64,000 bases of DNA from the NCBI RefSeq assembly GCF_036452155.1, contig NZ_JAWJZY010000003.1; one strand, written 5' to 3'. The stretch's first letter is position 1. Every line of letters begins with the position of its first letter. The stretch comes from Sorlinia euscelidii. GTDB lineage: Bacteria; Pseudomonadota; Alphaproteobacteria; Acetobacterales; Acetobacteraceae. Below, in pieces: positions 37,481-46,996 of this stretch. The translations under genes were made by a program, and so were the position numbers. Under the pieces are notes generated by a model that worked only from the letters and a program-made list of their open reading frames with translations, was not told the origin of the DNA and did no database searches.

Positions 37481-38434
37481 TTATAACGTGCCCATGAGGC
37501 GTCGCGCTGCAAGGCCAGGGTCTTCCTCCCGCAGAAGACTTTCACCCACCAGCAGGCCGGACGCGCCGGCCTCACCGATCCGCAGCACATCCTCATGCGT
37601 CTTGATGCCGCTTTCGGAAATTACGATACGGTCGGGCGGCACGAGGGGAGCGAGCTCAAATGTCGTGCGGATATCCGTTTTAAGCGTGCGCAGGTTCCGA
37701 TTATTGATCCCGATCAGAACAGTGTCCAGAGAGAGGGCGCGGGTGAGTTCCAACTCACTATGCACCTCGCAAAGCACATCCATATCAAGGCCGCGCGCCA
37801 AAGCGATCAGATCGGACGCTTCACTATCCGTCAAAGCTGCGAGGATGATCAGGATGCAGTCGGCGCCGATAATGCGGCTTTCATGCACCTGCCAGGGGTC
37901 AACGATGAAATCCTTCCGCAGGATGGGCAGGGTCGACGCCGCCCGCACCTGCTCAAGATCCTCCGTATCACCATGGAAACATGCTGATTCCGTTAAGACG
38001 GACAGACATGTCGCCCCGGCCGCCTGATAGGATTGCGCGATCATGGCGGGGTCGTAATTCGGGCGAATAATACCGGCGGAGGGGGACGCCTTCTTGATTT
38101 CGGCAATCAACCCCACCTGGCAATTCGCCGCCATCTGCTTGAGAGCATGGCCGAAGCCACGTGTCGGCGTGTCAATTTCCCGCGCGCGCGCTGAGATTTC
38201 TTTCAGCGGTGTGATCTGGGAGCGTTGCTCAACATCAATGCGCATCCGCGCGCAGATCCGCGCAAGCACGTCGGGGATTTCCGCCGGTGCGTCCAGGTCA
38301 AGCGTGGTATTTGCGGGGTCACCGACATCCATCGCGTCCGGCTCATGCGCGTGATGATGCGACGCCGCGCCCTGCTCCGACTCAGGATGATGGGATGAAC
38401 TATTCGACATTCTCGCTTTAATAACCTCTACCAT
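37481..38434 (-). CDS. trpC: indole-3-glycerol-phosphate synthase with His-rich N-terminal extension
   Basis: The enzyme closes the indole ring from CdRP, the fourth step of tryptophan synthesis. The core has IAEIKKASPSAGIIR, SVLTESACFHG, LRKDFIVDPWQ, IGINNRNLRTLKTD and ISESGIKTHED, with the catalytic K/E/K residues in place. Ahead of the usual beginning (DVLARICARMR) is an extension of about 50 residues rich in His, Ser, Asp and Ala. ATG 38434, just after trpD, or ATG 38410 could start it; the extension is kept in both cases, so it looks genuine. The extension's role is not known. Confidence 0.93.
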   Translation of the reverse strand: MVEVIKARMSNSSSHHPESEQGAASHHHAHEPDAMDVGDPANTTLDLDAPAEIPDVLARICARMRIDVEQRSQITPLKEISARAREIDTPTRGFGHALKQMAANCQVGLIAEIKKASPSAGIIRPNYDPAMIAQSYQAAGATCLSVLTESACFHGDTEDLEQVRAASTLPILRKDFIVDPWQVHESRIIGADCILIILAALTDSEASDLIALARGLDMDVLCEVHSELELTRALSLDTVLIGINNRNLRTLKTDIRTTFELAPLVPPDRIVISESGIKTHEDVLRIGEAGASGLLVGESLLREEDPGLAARRLMGTL

Positions 38435-38453
38435 GATGATGAAGCCATCGTGA

Positions 38454-39521
38454 TTACGCTGTTAACATATTTATATCGCGCGCTCGTTCCATAACGGCAA
38501 GAGCGTGGCCTTCGTCAATGACTTTCGCGACACGCGACATATTTTCAGACAGGGCGTCATGTTTGAGGCGCCCCGCAATAAAGACGTCCCCATGGCCTGC
38601 AACGTCAAGGGCAATGGCTGCGTTCAGGCAAACTGTGTCGCGATAGACACCCTTTTCACCCTCCAGCATCTCCATCAGGGCCCGCGCATTCTGCGCCGGT
38701 GTGCCGCCCGCCAGGGTCGCGATCTTTTGATGGGGGCCGAAGAAGGCAGAGGGGTCAAGCGTGTATTCCGTGACGCCGCCATCGCGCCAGACAGCCAGGT
38801 GGGATTTGCCCGAAAGGGTCATTTCATCCGAAATGCCGCGATCCGTCTCGCCATAAATAACGGTGACCCGCGTCCCGCCCAGTCGGCCTGTCGTTTCCGC
38901 CAGTTTCACCATCCATCGCGGGTCACTGACGCCGATCATCTGGCGTTTGACATTGGCGGGGTTGCAGGCCGGGCCGATCATGTTGAAAATCGTGCGGAAG
39001 CCCAGTTTGCGGCGTGTCTCCGCGATTTCATCCAGGGCCGGAATGTGCAGAGGCGCGGCGAGGAAAGCCAGATTCTGCGTTTCCAACCTCTGACGCTGAC
39101 GATCGAGATTGCCATCAGGGTGGATGCCAAGTTCAGACAGCACATCTGTCGCGCCGGAATTTGATGAGACGGCGCGGTTACCATGTTTGGCCACGGGGAT
39201 CTGCATCGCAGCCAATACAAAAGCGACGGCTGTGGACACGTTCAGCGTGTTTAGTCGGTCGCCCCCTGTGCCGCATACATCCACGGCTTCCGACGCATGA
39301 TGGCGGAGTGGAATGGCCGCCTCCCGCATCGCCCGCACCGCGCCGACCAGTTCCTCCGTTGTCTCCTGACGCAGATGCAGGGCCGTGAGGATGGCGGCGA
39401 GTGCCGTCGGGTCGACTGCGCCTGAGAGGATCTGGCGAAACAGGTCATAGGCCTGATCGGTTGTCAGGGGATCGCCTTCAGCCAGCTGGATGAGGCAGGT
39501 TTGTATAAATCCCTTCATCAT
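38454..39521 (-). CDS. trpD: anthranilate phosphoribosyltransferase
   Basis: TrpD attaches phosphoribose to anthranilate. The 355-residue protein has the PRPP-binding CGTGGDRLNTLNVSTAV loop, KHGNRAVSSNSGATDVLSELG with the KHGNR motif, and FNMIGPACNPA. Two adjacent ATG codons (39521 and 39518) are available, and the first is used. It lies four bases after the trpG stop, with no fusion to trpG. Intact and secure. Confidence 0.96.
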   Translation of the reverse strand: MMKGFIQTCLIQLAEGDPLTTDQAYDLFRQILSGAVDPTALAAILTALHLRQETTEELVGAVRAMREAAIPLRHHASEAVDVCGTGGDRLNTLNVSTAVAFVLAAMQIPVAKHGNRAVSSNSGATDVLSELGIHPDGNLDRQRQRLETQNLAFLAAPLHIPALDEIAETRRKLGFRTIFNMIGPACNPANVKRQMIGVSDPRWMVKLAETTGRLGGTRVTVIYGETDRGISDEMTLSGKSHLAVWRDGGVTEYTLDPSAFFGPHQKIATLAGGTPAQNARALMEMLEGEKGVYRDTVCLNAAIALDVAGHGDVFIAGRLKHDALSENMSRVAKVIDEGHALAVMERARDINMLTA

Positions 39522-39524
39522 ATG

Positions 39525-40115
39525 TCAGGGCCGCGCTTCCCGGCCCCGATGTGCCAGGGCCAGAAAATTACCCAATAGGCGCTTCCCCTCTGAAGAGGCG
39601 ATACTCTCCGGGTGAAACTGCACGCCATGAACGGGATGATGTCGATGGTGAACACCCATGATGATGCCATCTTTCGTGCGTGCGTTAACGATGAGATCCG
39701 CCGGGATCGTTGCGGGGTCGAGAACGAGACTGTGATAGCGCGTCGCGCGCATGGGGTTGGCGAGATCGGTGAAAATGCCCGTGCCATCATGATGCATCTC
39801 ATCCACCTTGCCATGCACGGGGTGTGGCGCGCGGATAACGTGCGCGCCGTAAACCTGGCCGATAACCTGATGCCCGAGGCACACACCCAGAACCGGTACT
39901 TCAGGCCCCATTTCCGTAACGAGCGCGCAACAGATACCGGAATCATCCGGTGCGCCGGGGCCGGGTGAAATCACGATGGCTTCCGGCGCGAGGGCACGCG
40001 CCTCATCGACGGTGATGGCATCATGCCGCCTGACCACACACGTCGCGCCCAATTCGCCCAGATAATGGACGAGATTATAGGTGAAGCTGTCGTAATTATC
40101 GATGAGGAGAATCAT
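39525..40115 (-). CDS. trpG: anthranilate synthase component II (glutamine amidotransferase)
   Basis: TrpG supplies ammonia from glutamine to TrpE. The 196-residue protein starts MILLIDNYDSFTYNLVHYLGELG and has the oxyanion loop SPGPGAPDDSGI, nucleophile C79 in LGVCLGHQ, and the HPVHGVQFHPESI histidine/glutamate pair. The ATG overlaps the trpE stop by four bases. The same protein may also serve folate synthesis (PabA), as in several bacteria; that is an inference. Intact. Confidence 0.95.
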   Translation of the reverse strand: MILLIDNYDSFTYNLVHYLGELGATCVVRRHDAITVDEARALAPEAIVISPGPGAPDDSGICCALVTEMGPEVPVLGVCLGHQVIGQVYGAHVIRAPHPVHGKVDEMHHDGTGIFTDLANPMRATRYHSLVLDPATIPADLIVNARTKDGIIMGVHHRHHPVHGVQFHPESIASSEGKRLLGNFLALAHRGREARP

Positions 40116-41625
40116 GACCGGGACATGGTGCCTTTATCTTGTGGCGTCAATTGCGAGGATTGGTTCCGTTGCCAGGCATCTTCCATCGCTTTTTCAGCCG
40201 CGCGGAACAAGGCGCGGGATTTGTGCCGTGTCTCCTCCTCCTCCAACGCGGGAACACTGTCCGAAACCACACCGCATCCGGCCTGCACATGTAGTTTCCC
40301 GTCTTTCATGACCGCCATGCGCAGGGCAATGCAGGTATCCATCTCACCATTGACGCCGAAATAACCGAGGCACCCGGCATAGGGGCCGCGTCGTGTCGGC
40401 TCAAGCGCATCAATGATTTCCATCGCGCGGATCTTCGGCGCGCCTGTCAACGTGCCGGCGGGGAAAGCGGCGCAAAGCGCATCCACGGCATCACATTCGG
40501 GCCGGATCGTGCCGTGCACGGTGGAGGAGATATGCATGACGTGACTATAGCGCTCAATGACAAATTGCTGTGGCACTGAGACGGTCCCCATTTGGGAGAC
40601 ACGTGCGACGTCATTCCGCCCAAGGTCAATCAGCATCAGATGTTCCGCACGTTCTTTTTCATCGGCGAGGAGATCTTCCTCCAGTGCAAGATCCGCCTCC
40701 GTCGAGGCGCCGCGCGGGCGCGTGCCCGCGAGCGGACGCAGCGTGACCTCGCCATCCCGCAATCGCACGAGGATCTCGGGTGACGAACCGACAAGTGCGT
40801 AGCCGTCAAGCTCCATTAAAAAGAGGAATGGCGCCGGATTAACGCGCCGCAACGAGCGGTAAAATGTCAGCGGGCTGAGCGGAAAATCGACCGAGAAGCG
40901 GCGGCTGGGCACGATCTGGAAGGCGTCACCGGCGCTGATATGGGCCTGCGCCGTCCGCACCTTCGCTTCAAATTCGGCATCCGGAATGGATGGTTCCGGC
41001 TTGAGGGGCAAGGTAGGGGGGCTTCAAGCGACTCATCCGCATCATCGGGCCCCGTACGCAGTGCGGTCAGGACACGGGACAAAAGCCCCTCAGCTGCCGC
41101 CGCCGTCAGACCGCCCTGGCGTGAAATGACGGTGACAAAAACTTCGTCGCGCAGAGAGTCGAAAACGGCAAAAATGGTCGGCCGCATCAGAATACCGTCC
41201 GGCACCTGAAGGTCATCAAGGCCGGTATCGGGCACGTCCTCAATCTCACGCACGAAATCATAGCCAAGATAGCCGAAGAGACCGGCAATCATGAGCGGGA
41301 AATTTTCCGGCAGGCTTATTCTGGAATCGCGGATGAGTTGCCGGAGTGACGGCAGGGCCTTTTGCGACGAGGTTTCAAAGCGGTTCGCGCCGGAAAGAAC
41401 CGTTTTATTCATCGTGACGACAGTTTTTTCATATCGCCAGATGAGGTCCGGGTGCATGGCAATGACGGAATAGCGTCCACGCGCCTTGCCGCCCTCGACG
41501 CTTTCAAAAAGCAGGCGATAAGGTGCCGCACCCGAGAGCGCGGGGAACAGCCGCCCGAGACGCATATAGGCGGCAACAGGCGTGAGCAGGTCCGCAGAGA
41601 TCACGGCATGGAAAAGGCGACTCAT
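40112..41625 (-). CDS. trpE: anthranilate synthase component I (one frameshift)
   Basis: TrpE makes anthranilate from chorismate, the first and feedback-controlled step of tryptophan synthesis. Restored length is 504 residues. The N-terminal half carries YRLLFESVEGG, the region of the tryptophan-binding LLES motif. The C-terminal half has the chorismate-binding core: DAFQIVPSRRF, LAGTRPRG, LMLIDLGRNDV, PAGTLTGAPKIRAMEII and GYFGVNGEMDTCIALR. The frame breaks in a G6 run at 41016-41021; one more base gives EAPPTLPLKPEPSIPD, continuous with the second half. It begins 14 bases after ppiD. No Trp-rich leader peptide is visible upstream. Confidence 0.92.
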
Positions 41626-41639
41626 CTCACCATAATCCG

Positions 41640-43553
41640 TTACGAACCTTCACCGCTGAGGACTTGATTGAGCAGAGGCTGATTGATGTGCATCTTCGCC
41701 CGCTCAGCGGCCTGCTGCCGGAACGTATTGATGACATCCTCCTGCAAACCGCGATCCGCCATTTTCTGCAATGCCTTGCGCGCCTCATGCGCGCCCACCG
41801 GATCGGCGGGGAGCGATGTCACCGTGAACACTCTGTAAGTCCCGTCGACGTCGATCATCGCCGTCTCACCCATTTTGGTCTGGAGGACGGCATAGGGTAG
41901 CGCCCCGTGAGTCTGCTCAGCCGACTGGACGGTGACATACTGCCCGGCTTCGATTTGTGGGCCGCCCGGGCCGGACACCGCCACATGCGACACGCCGCCC
42001 TTCTCTTTCGCCTGCGTCAGGAAAGCCGTGGCCGCAACGTTGAGTGCGCGGTTTGAGGCATCTTCCTGATAGGCTTTCAGCACGGCATCGCGCGATTCCC
42101 TGAAGGATAATTGCCGCCCCGGCTCGACCTTATCGAGCTTGATGACAAAGGCGCCGCCATCCGGCAGGGCGACGAAACGCGGCGGGGCGTTGATTTTCTG
42201 GCTGAAAATCGCCTTAATGATGGCTTTGCGTTCCGTCTCATTTCCCGGGATGGGCGCGTCATCGCCTGATTTCGTCTTACCTTCCCGCGTCAGCGCACCT
42301 TCCGCGGGGCGCGCGCCGATTTCTGCGGGGATGTGGTCAAGGCTCGTGTCACCCGCGACAATATCCTGAAGTTTCGCCACTTTATCAGTAAGCTGATTGA
42401 CCGCCTCCTGCATGCGGATCTCACTGGCCAGCCCTTCCCTGGCGTCGTCCAGGCTCACGTGATGGGCGGGCGTCACTTTAGAGACGCGAAACACGATCCA
42501 ACCACCGGGTGAGGAAATCGGGCCTGTAACAATATCCGGCGCGGCGGCGAAGGCGGCTTTGGCAAGCTCCGGCGCCGGGATGGCGCTCTGGGGGATCTGG
42601 GACAGCACGTCGGCGATGGCGCCTTTCGACTGTTTCAGCACATCCTGCCATGAAGCGCCATCCCGCCAGGCTTTGGCAATGGAGTCAATCTGCGCGCGAT
42701 CTTTCGACATGACATAGGCGATATCACGCCCTTCGGGCCGGTCGTACATCGCCTCGCGACTGTCATAGAGTGCCTTGATCTGCGCATCGGACGCGGTGAT
42801 GGCGCTTTGCAATGTGGAAGCATCGAGCAGAATGATCCGTGCATGACGGAATTCCTGCGTCGTGTAATCCCAGGGGTGGTTGTCGTAATATCTCTGCAAA
42901 GTGGCTTCATCGGCCGCAAGTTGGGGGCTGCCGCCCGCCGCTTTGCGGAAAGTCGCCACGTCGTAAACGTGACGCTGCGACATATAATCGGCAAACCGCG
43001 CCACGATGGCATGGGGCGCCGTGATGTTCCGGGCCATGGCCATGCCCAGAGTCAGATTTTCCACTTCCCGGCGGACAATGTCGATAAAGGCCGGCTCCGT
43101 CATCTGCGCGTTGCGCAGCCAGTTATGAAAGCGGTCGGCGCTGAAATGATGCTGCTCATCCTGAAAAGCAGGGATGGAAAAAACCTTATCCCGGATGATC
43201 TTATCCGGCACGACCATCCCCTGCGCGTGCGCCAGGGCCTGCATCGGCAGCTCATTCAGCTCGGACTGGAAGACAACCTGCCTTAAATGCCGCTTTTCCG
43301 ACGCCGAGAGATTATCCCCGGGACGATGGCCCATGGCCTGGGCGATGCGGTCCCCCATCAATCGCACGCGCGCTTCGTAATCCTGAAGTGAGATTTTCGA
43401 TGAGCCTGCCATGGCGAGGACGTTCGGGTCATCATAAGCTGGTTTCAGGAAGACGTCATTGGCGCCCCATCCGATGAATGCGACAAAAATAAGCAACGCG
43501 ATGATGCGGCCTATCCATGAGTCAACAACGAGGTGTCTGAGCGTGGTGATCAT
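41640..43553 (-). CDS. ppiD: PpiD-type periplasmic peptidyl-prolyl isomerase/chaperone
   Basis: This is a membrane-anchored chaperone of the SurA-N/PpiD family that helps secreted proteins fold as they leave the Sec channel. The 637-residue product has one membrane helix near the start (about residues 15-33, IIALLIFVAFIGWGANDVF), a SurA-like helical region and a parvulin-type domain in the middle (about 260-370: DIAYVMSKDRAQI, GPISSPGGWIVFRVSKVTP). Key isomerase residues cannot be confirmed by eye, and many PpiD proteins are inactive. It is divergent from secG, and the two may act at the same channel. Confidence 0.88.
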   Translation of the reverse strand: MITTLRHLVVDSWIGRIIALLIFVAFIGWGANDVFLKPAYDDPNVLAMAGSSKISLQDYEARVRLMGDRIAQAMGHRPGDNLSASEKRHLRQVVFQSELNELPMQALAHAQGMVVPDKIIRDKVFSIPAFQDEQHHFSADRFHNWLRNAQMTEPAFIDIVRREVENLTLGMAMARNITAPHAIVARFADYMSQRHVYDVATFRKAAGGSPQLAADEATLQRYYDNHPWDYTTQEFRHARIILLDASTLQSAITASDAQIKALYDSREAMYDRPEGRDIAYVMSKDRAQIDSIAKAWRDGASWQDVLKQSKGAIADVLSQIPQSAIPAPELAKAAFAAAPDIVTGPISSPGGWIVFRVSKVTPAHHVSLDDAREGLASEIRMQEAVNQLTDKVAKLQDIVAGDTSLDHIPAEIGARPAEGALTREGKTKSGDDAPIPGNETERKAIIKAIFSQKINAPPRFVALPDGGAFVIKLDKVEPGRQLSFRESRDAVLKAYQEDASNRALNVAATAFLTQAKEKGGVSHVAVSGPGGPQIEAGQYVTVQSAEQTHGALPYAVLQTKMGETAMIDVDGTYRVFTVTSLPADPVGAHEARKALQKMADRGLQEDVINTFRQQAAERAKMHINQPLLNQVLSGEGS

Positions 43554-43876
43554 TCTGTCGATTATCCCGCTGAAGCTGAAAGCCTTAAGGCGCTCCCTAT
43601 AAAGGGCGAAAAGATATTAGACCAGCCTTAAAGGCCGCAGAGACCCCGCCAGCACCTCACGGTCGCCCGTCATAATACCATATTGACCGCTTACCCTCCT
43701 AGCCCGGTCCGCGCGGTGCGTGTGTCGGCGTAAGCACCTTCCGCCGCGCGGCGGATGACATTATCATGATCTCATCGTATATTACGGGGCAGAGCGCCGG
43801 ACGGGCGGCGCTTCAGGCGGTGGTCGCAAGCCTTGCCGAATTCCTGACACTGACATTTAGGTAAAGAAACTTACTG
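43554..43876. other. intergenic region between divergent ppiD and secG
   Basis: This 323-base gap must hold the ppiD and secG promoters, but I see no strong promoter pair. CCGCCGCGCGGCGG near 43741-43754 is a G/C palindrome that could form a hairpin. A reading of 32 codons (43766-43864) has no homology that I can see. In many alphaproteobacteria tpiA lies directly before secG; no triosephosphate isomerase sequence or remnant is recognisable here. Confidence 0.5.
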
Positions 43877-44212
43877 ATGACGACCATTCTGCTTATCATA
43901 AATGTGTTCGTGACCATTGCCCTGATCGGGGTGATCCTCATCCAGCGGAGTGAGGGGGGTGGTCTCGGGATCGGGAGTGGTCAGGGTATGGGCTCCTTCA
44001 TGTCCGGCAGGGGCACCGCCAATCTTCTGACGCGCGCAACCGCGATTCTTGCCGGGTTGTTCATGGTGCTCTGCCTTGCACTTGCCTATCTTAATCAGGG
44101 TGCTGCCGGTCATCATGCTGGCGATTCGATATTGGGGACCGCCCCTTCCACCTCAACTTCCCTGCCTGAAAATCCGGCACCGGATTTCCCCGCCGGGAAG
44201 CCTTCGAGATAG
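43877..44212 (+). CDS. secG: preprotein translocase subunit SecG
   Basis: SecG is a small membrane subunit of the SecYEG channel. The 111-residue protein has two membrane helices (about residues 3-22 and 53-72) separated by the conserved loop GVILIQRSEGGGLGIG...GSFMSGRGTANLLTRATAIL. The tail is rich in Pro and Ser and faces away from the channel. It is followed by pyrG after 75 bases, the usual order in the group. Secure identification. Confidence 0.94.
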   Translation: MTTILLIINVFVTIALIGVILIQRSEGGGLGIGSGQGMGSFMSGRGTANLLTRATAILAGLFMVLCLALAYLNQGAAGHHAGDSILGTAPSTSTSLPENPAPDFPAGKPSR

Positions 44213-44287
44213 AGTGAGGCATTTTTAAAGCATGGTCAGGGGCTTCCATCTTCTATTGATCACCAAAGCGTTGTAGGACAGCCCTCC

Positions 44288-45922
44288 ATGACGAAATTTG
44301 TTTTTATCACCGGTGGTGTTGTTTCCTCTCTTGGCAAGGGCATCGCTTCAGCGGCCCTGGCGGCTCTTTTACAATCCCGCGGCTATTCCGTCCGTATGCG
44401 CAAGCTGGACCCTTATCTCAATGTTGATCCGGGGACGATGAGTCCCTATCAGCATGGTGAAGTCTTCGTTACAGATGATGGCGCCGAGACAGATCTCGAT
44501 CTCGGGCATTATGAGCGTTTCACAGGTGTGCACGCGGCCTGTGCAGATAATGCGACAACCGGGCGGATCTATTCCGACGTAATCGCGCGGGAACGTCGGG
44601 GTGATTATCTCGGCGCGACCGTGCAGGTGATCCCGCATATTACGGACGCCATCAAATCCGCCATCGTGTCCGGGACGGAGGATTATGATTTCGTCCTCGT
44701 CGAAATTGGCGGCACAGTGGGTGATATTGAGAGCCTGCCATTTCTGGAAGCCATACGTCAGTTGCGGAACGACCTGGGACATGCGCAGACCATGTGCGTG
44801 CATCTCACGCTCCTGCCCTACATCCCCGCAGCGGGTGAATTGAAGACAAAGCCCACCCAGCATTCGGTAAAGGAACTCCAGAACGTCGGTATTCAGCCGC
44901 AAATGCTGATCTGCCGTTCCGACCGGCCCATTCCATCGCAGGAACGGCACAAGATCGCGAATTTCTGTAACGTCAAGCCGGAAGCCGTGATTGCCGCGCT
45001 GGATATTGACACGATCTATGCCTGCCCGCTTTCCTACCATGCGGAAGGGATGGATGATGAGATTCTGCGCTATTTCGGACTCCCGGCCGATCAGACGCCT
45101 GACCTTCGTCAGTGGGAGAAGATCGTTGACGCGATTCGAAACCCCTCCGCCACGGTGCGCATCGGTATTGTCGGTAAATATACCGCGTTGCTTGACAGTT
45201 ATAAGTCGCTGATCGAAGCCCTCCTTCACGGCGGCATCGCGAACAATGTGCGTGTCCAATTGGAGTGGATCGAGGCCGAAAACCTCGAAAAATCCGGCGC
45301 GACCGCGGCGCATCTACGCCAGTTACATGGCATTCTTGTGCCAGGTGGTTTCGGGCGGCGCGGATCTGAGGGGAAGATCGCCGCCGTGCGTTATGCGCGT
45401 GAAAAATCCGTGCCTTATTTCGGGATCTGCTTCGGGATGCAGATGGCGGTTATCGAGTGCGCCCGCACCCTGGCCGGCATATCGGACGCGTCCTCCACCG
45501 AATTTGGTGCGACGTCGGAGCCCGTTGTCGGGTTGATGACGGAATGGGCGCGCGGTGATGAAATCATGAAACGGCGAGAACAGGGTGACCTGGGTGGCAC
45601 CATGCGCCTGGGCGCCTACCCGGCAAGCCTCACGCCGAAATCCCGTATCGCGGAGATTTACGGGGAAACCACCGTGCGGGAGCGTCACCGTCATCGCTAT
45701 GAGGTGAATGTGCATTATCGCGATGCCCTTGAGGCGACGGGGCTCCGTTTCGCCGGGATGTCACCTGATGGCGTCTTGCCGGAGACAATCGAATATCCTG
45801 ACCACCCATGGTTTATCGGCGTGCAATATCATCCTGAATATCTCTCCAAACCCTTTGCCCCTCACCCGCTTTTCGCTGGCTTTATCGAGGCGGCCGTTAA
45901 AAGGATGAAAGAAGATGCGTGA
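44288..45922 (+). CDS. pyrG: CTP synthase
   Basis: The enzyme makes CTP from UTP with glutamine. The 544-residue protein has the N-terminal synthetase domain (FITGGVVSSLGKGIASAALAALL, DPYLNVDPGTMSPYQHGEVFV, EIGGTVGDIESLPFLEA) and a C-terminal glutaminase domain with VPGGFGRRGSEGKI, the nucleophile cysteine in YFGICFGMQ, and QYHPEYLSKP. The stop overlaps the kdsA start by eight bases. Intact and secure. Confidence 0.97.
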   Translation: MTKFVFITGGVVSSLGKGIASAALAALLQSRGYSVRMRKLDPYLNVDPGTMSPYQHGEVFVTDDGAETDLDLGHYERFTGVHAACADNATTGRIYSDVIARERRGDYLGATVQVIPHITDAIKSAIVSGTEDYDFVLVEIGGTVGDIESLPFLEAIRQLRNDLGHAQTMCVHLTLLPYIPAAGELKTKPTQHSVKELQNVGIQPQMLICRSDRPIPSQERHKIANFCNVKPEAVIAALDIDTIYACPLSYHAEGMDDEILRYFGLPADQTPDLRQWEKIVDAIRNPSATVRIGIVGKYTALLDSYKSLIEALLHGGIANNVRVQLEWIEAENLEKSGATAAHLRQLHGILVPGGFGRRGSEGKIAAVRYAREKSVPYFGICFGMQMAVIECARTLAGISDASSTEFGATSEPVVGLMTEWARGDEIMKRREQGDLGGTMRLGAYPASLTPKSRIAEIYGETTVRERHRHRYEVNVHYRDALEATGLRFAGMSPDGVLPETIEYPDHPWFIGVQYHPEYLSKPFAPHPLFAGFIEAAVKRMKEDA

Positions 45923-46765
45923 AATCGATCTTGATGGTGTCAGAATTGGCAACCACCTTCCTTTCACGTTGATTGCCGGGCCGTGCCAGATTGAATCGGC
46001 TGACCACGCCATGATGGTCGCGGAAAAATTGACGGAAATCTGCAAAACACTTTCCATCGGGCTGATTTACAAAAGCTCCTTCGACAAAGCGAATCGTACG
46101 TCGCTCAATAGCAAGCGCGGTGTCGGGATGGAGAAAGGGTTGCAGATCCTCGCGGATGTGAAAGCCCGATTTGGGTGCCCTGTCCTGACCGATGTCCACG
46201 CACCGGACCAATGCGCACGTTCCGCTGAATATGTGGACGTCCTGCAAATACCCGCATTTTTATGTCGCCAGACGGACCTCCTCCTGGCGGCGGGTAAAAC
46301 GGGTGCCGCGATCAATATAAAAAAAGGGCAGTTTCTTGCCCCCTGGGACATGGAGAATGTCGCGGCCAAAATCGCCTCGACGGGCAATGAGCGCCTGATG
46401 CTGTGTGAGCGCGGCACGAGTTTCGGATATAACACGCTGGTCAATGACATGCGTGGTTTGCCCATTATGGCGCAGACAGGTTACCCGGTCGTGTTTGATG
46501 CCACCCATTCCGTCCAGCAGCCGGGCGGGCTTGGCGGCGCGTCAGGCGGACAGCGGGAATTTGTCGCCCCCTCGCCGCCGCATCGGTGGCGATCGGCGTG
46601 GCGGCCGTGTTTATAGAAACACATGAAAATCCCGATCTGGCCCCCAGTGATGGGCCGACCATGGTGCCGCTTTCTGAAATGAAAACCCTGCTTGAAACAT
46701 TGAGCCGTATCGACCGCCTCGTCAAAACGCAGCACCAGGCGGACGGGGCCGTGACGCGCGGCTGA
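45915..46765 (+). CDS. kdsA: 3-deoxy-8-phosphooctulonate (KDO-8-P) synthase (one frameshift)
   Basis: KdsA joins PEP and arabinose-5-phosphate to form KDO-8-phosphate for lipopolysaccharide. Restored length is 283 residues. Motifs are AGPCQIES, YKSSFDKANRTS, TDVHAPDQ, INIKKGQFLAPWDM and FDATHSVQQPGG. The frame breaks in a C5 run at 46567-46571; one more base turns EFVAPSPPHRW into EFVAPLAAASVAIGVAAVF, and the rest (PSDGPTMVPLSEMKTLLETL) runs to the stop at 46765. It confirms a Gram-negative outer membrane. A product ending at 46616 would lack the C-terminal barrel part. Confidence 0.93.
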
Positions 46766-46794
46766 GAATTCCATGCGGTGCAACAGGTTCTGAG

Positions 46795-46818
46795 GTCGGG
46801 ACGTGACGCCTACCCGAC
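46795..46818 (+). terminator. possible terminator hairpin after kdsA
   Basis: GTCGGG (46795-46800) and CCCGAC (46813-46818) form a perfect six-base stem with a twelve-base loop, 30 bases beyond the kdsA stop. Only TTGTAA follows, so the T-run is poor and the site may be a weak terminator or a 3' stabiliser. Confidence 0.35.
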
Positions 46819-46930
46819 TTGTAACGCAATCGTAAAGAGCGCAAATGTCAAGAAACGGCAAGTTGTGATGATAGTGGCGACGCACCGTATATTTTTCCAT
46901 GTCATTATTCTCTAAATATCTCTTAACTGG

Positions 46931-46960
46931 TTGACATGAGGGCCAACAGGCGCACTTGTG
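46931..46960 (+). promoter_or_regulatory. possible eno promoter (-35 box)
   Basis: A perfect TTGACA lies at 46931-46936, about 60 bases before the eno start. The expected -10 position (about 46954-46960) reads CTTGTG/TTGTGT, a poor match. The eno gene has a 231-base gap upstream, so a promoter is expected here; this is the best -35 in it. Confidence 0.3.
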
Positions 46961-46996
46961 TTGCGCAAAGATTTCAAACTCAAAGGGAGCATCATC

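Noticed and set aside
43766..43864. 32-codon reading before secG as a small protein or tpiA remnant
   Set aside because: No ribosome site, no resemblance to the TpiA C-terminus, and a chance reading of this length is expected.
44369..45313. 314-codon minus-strand reading
   Set aside because: It lies entirely opposite pyrG and has no recognisable protein features.
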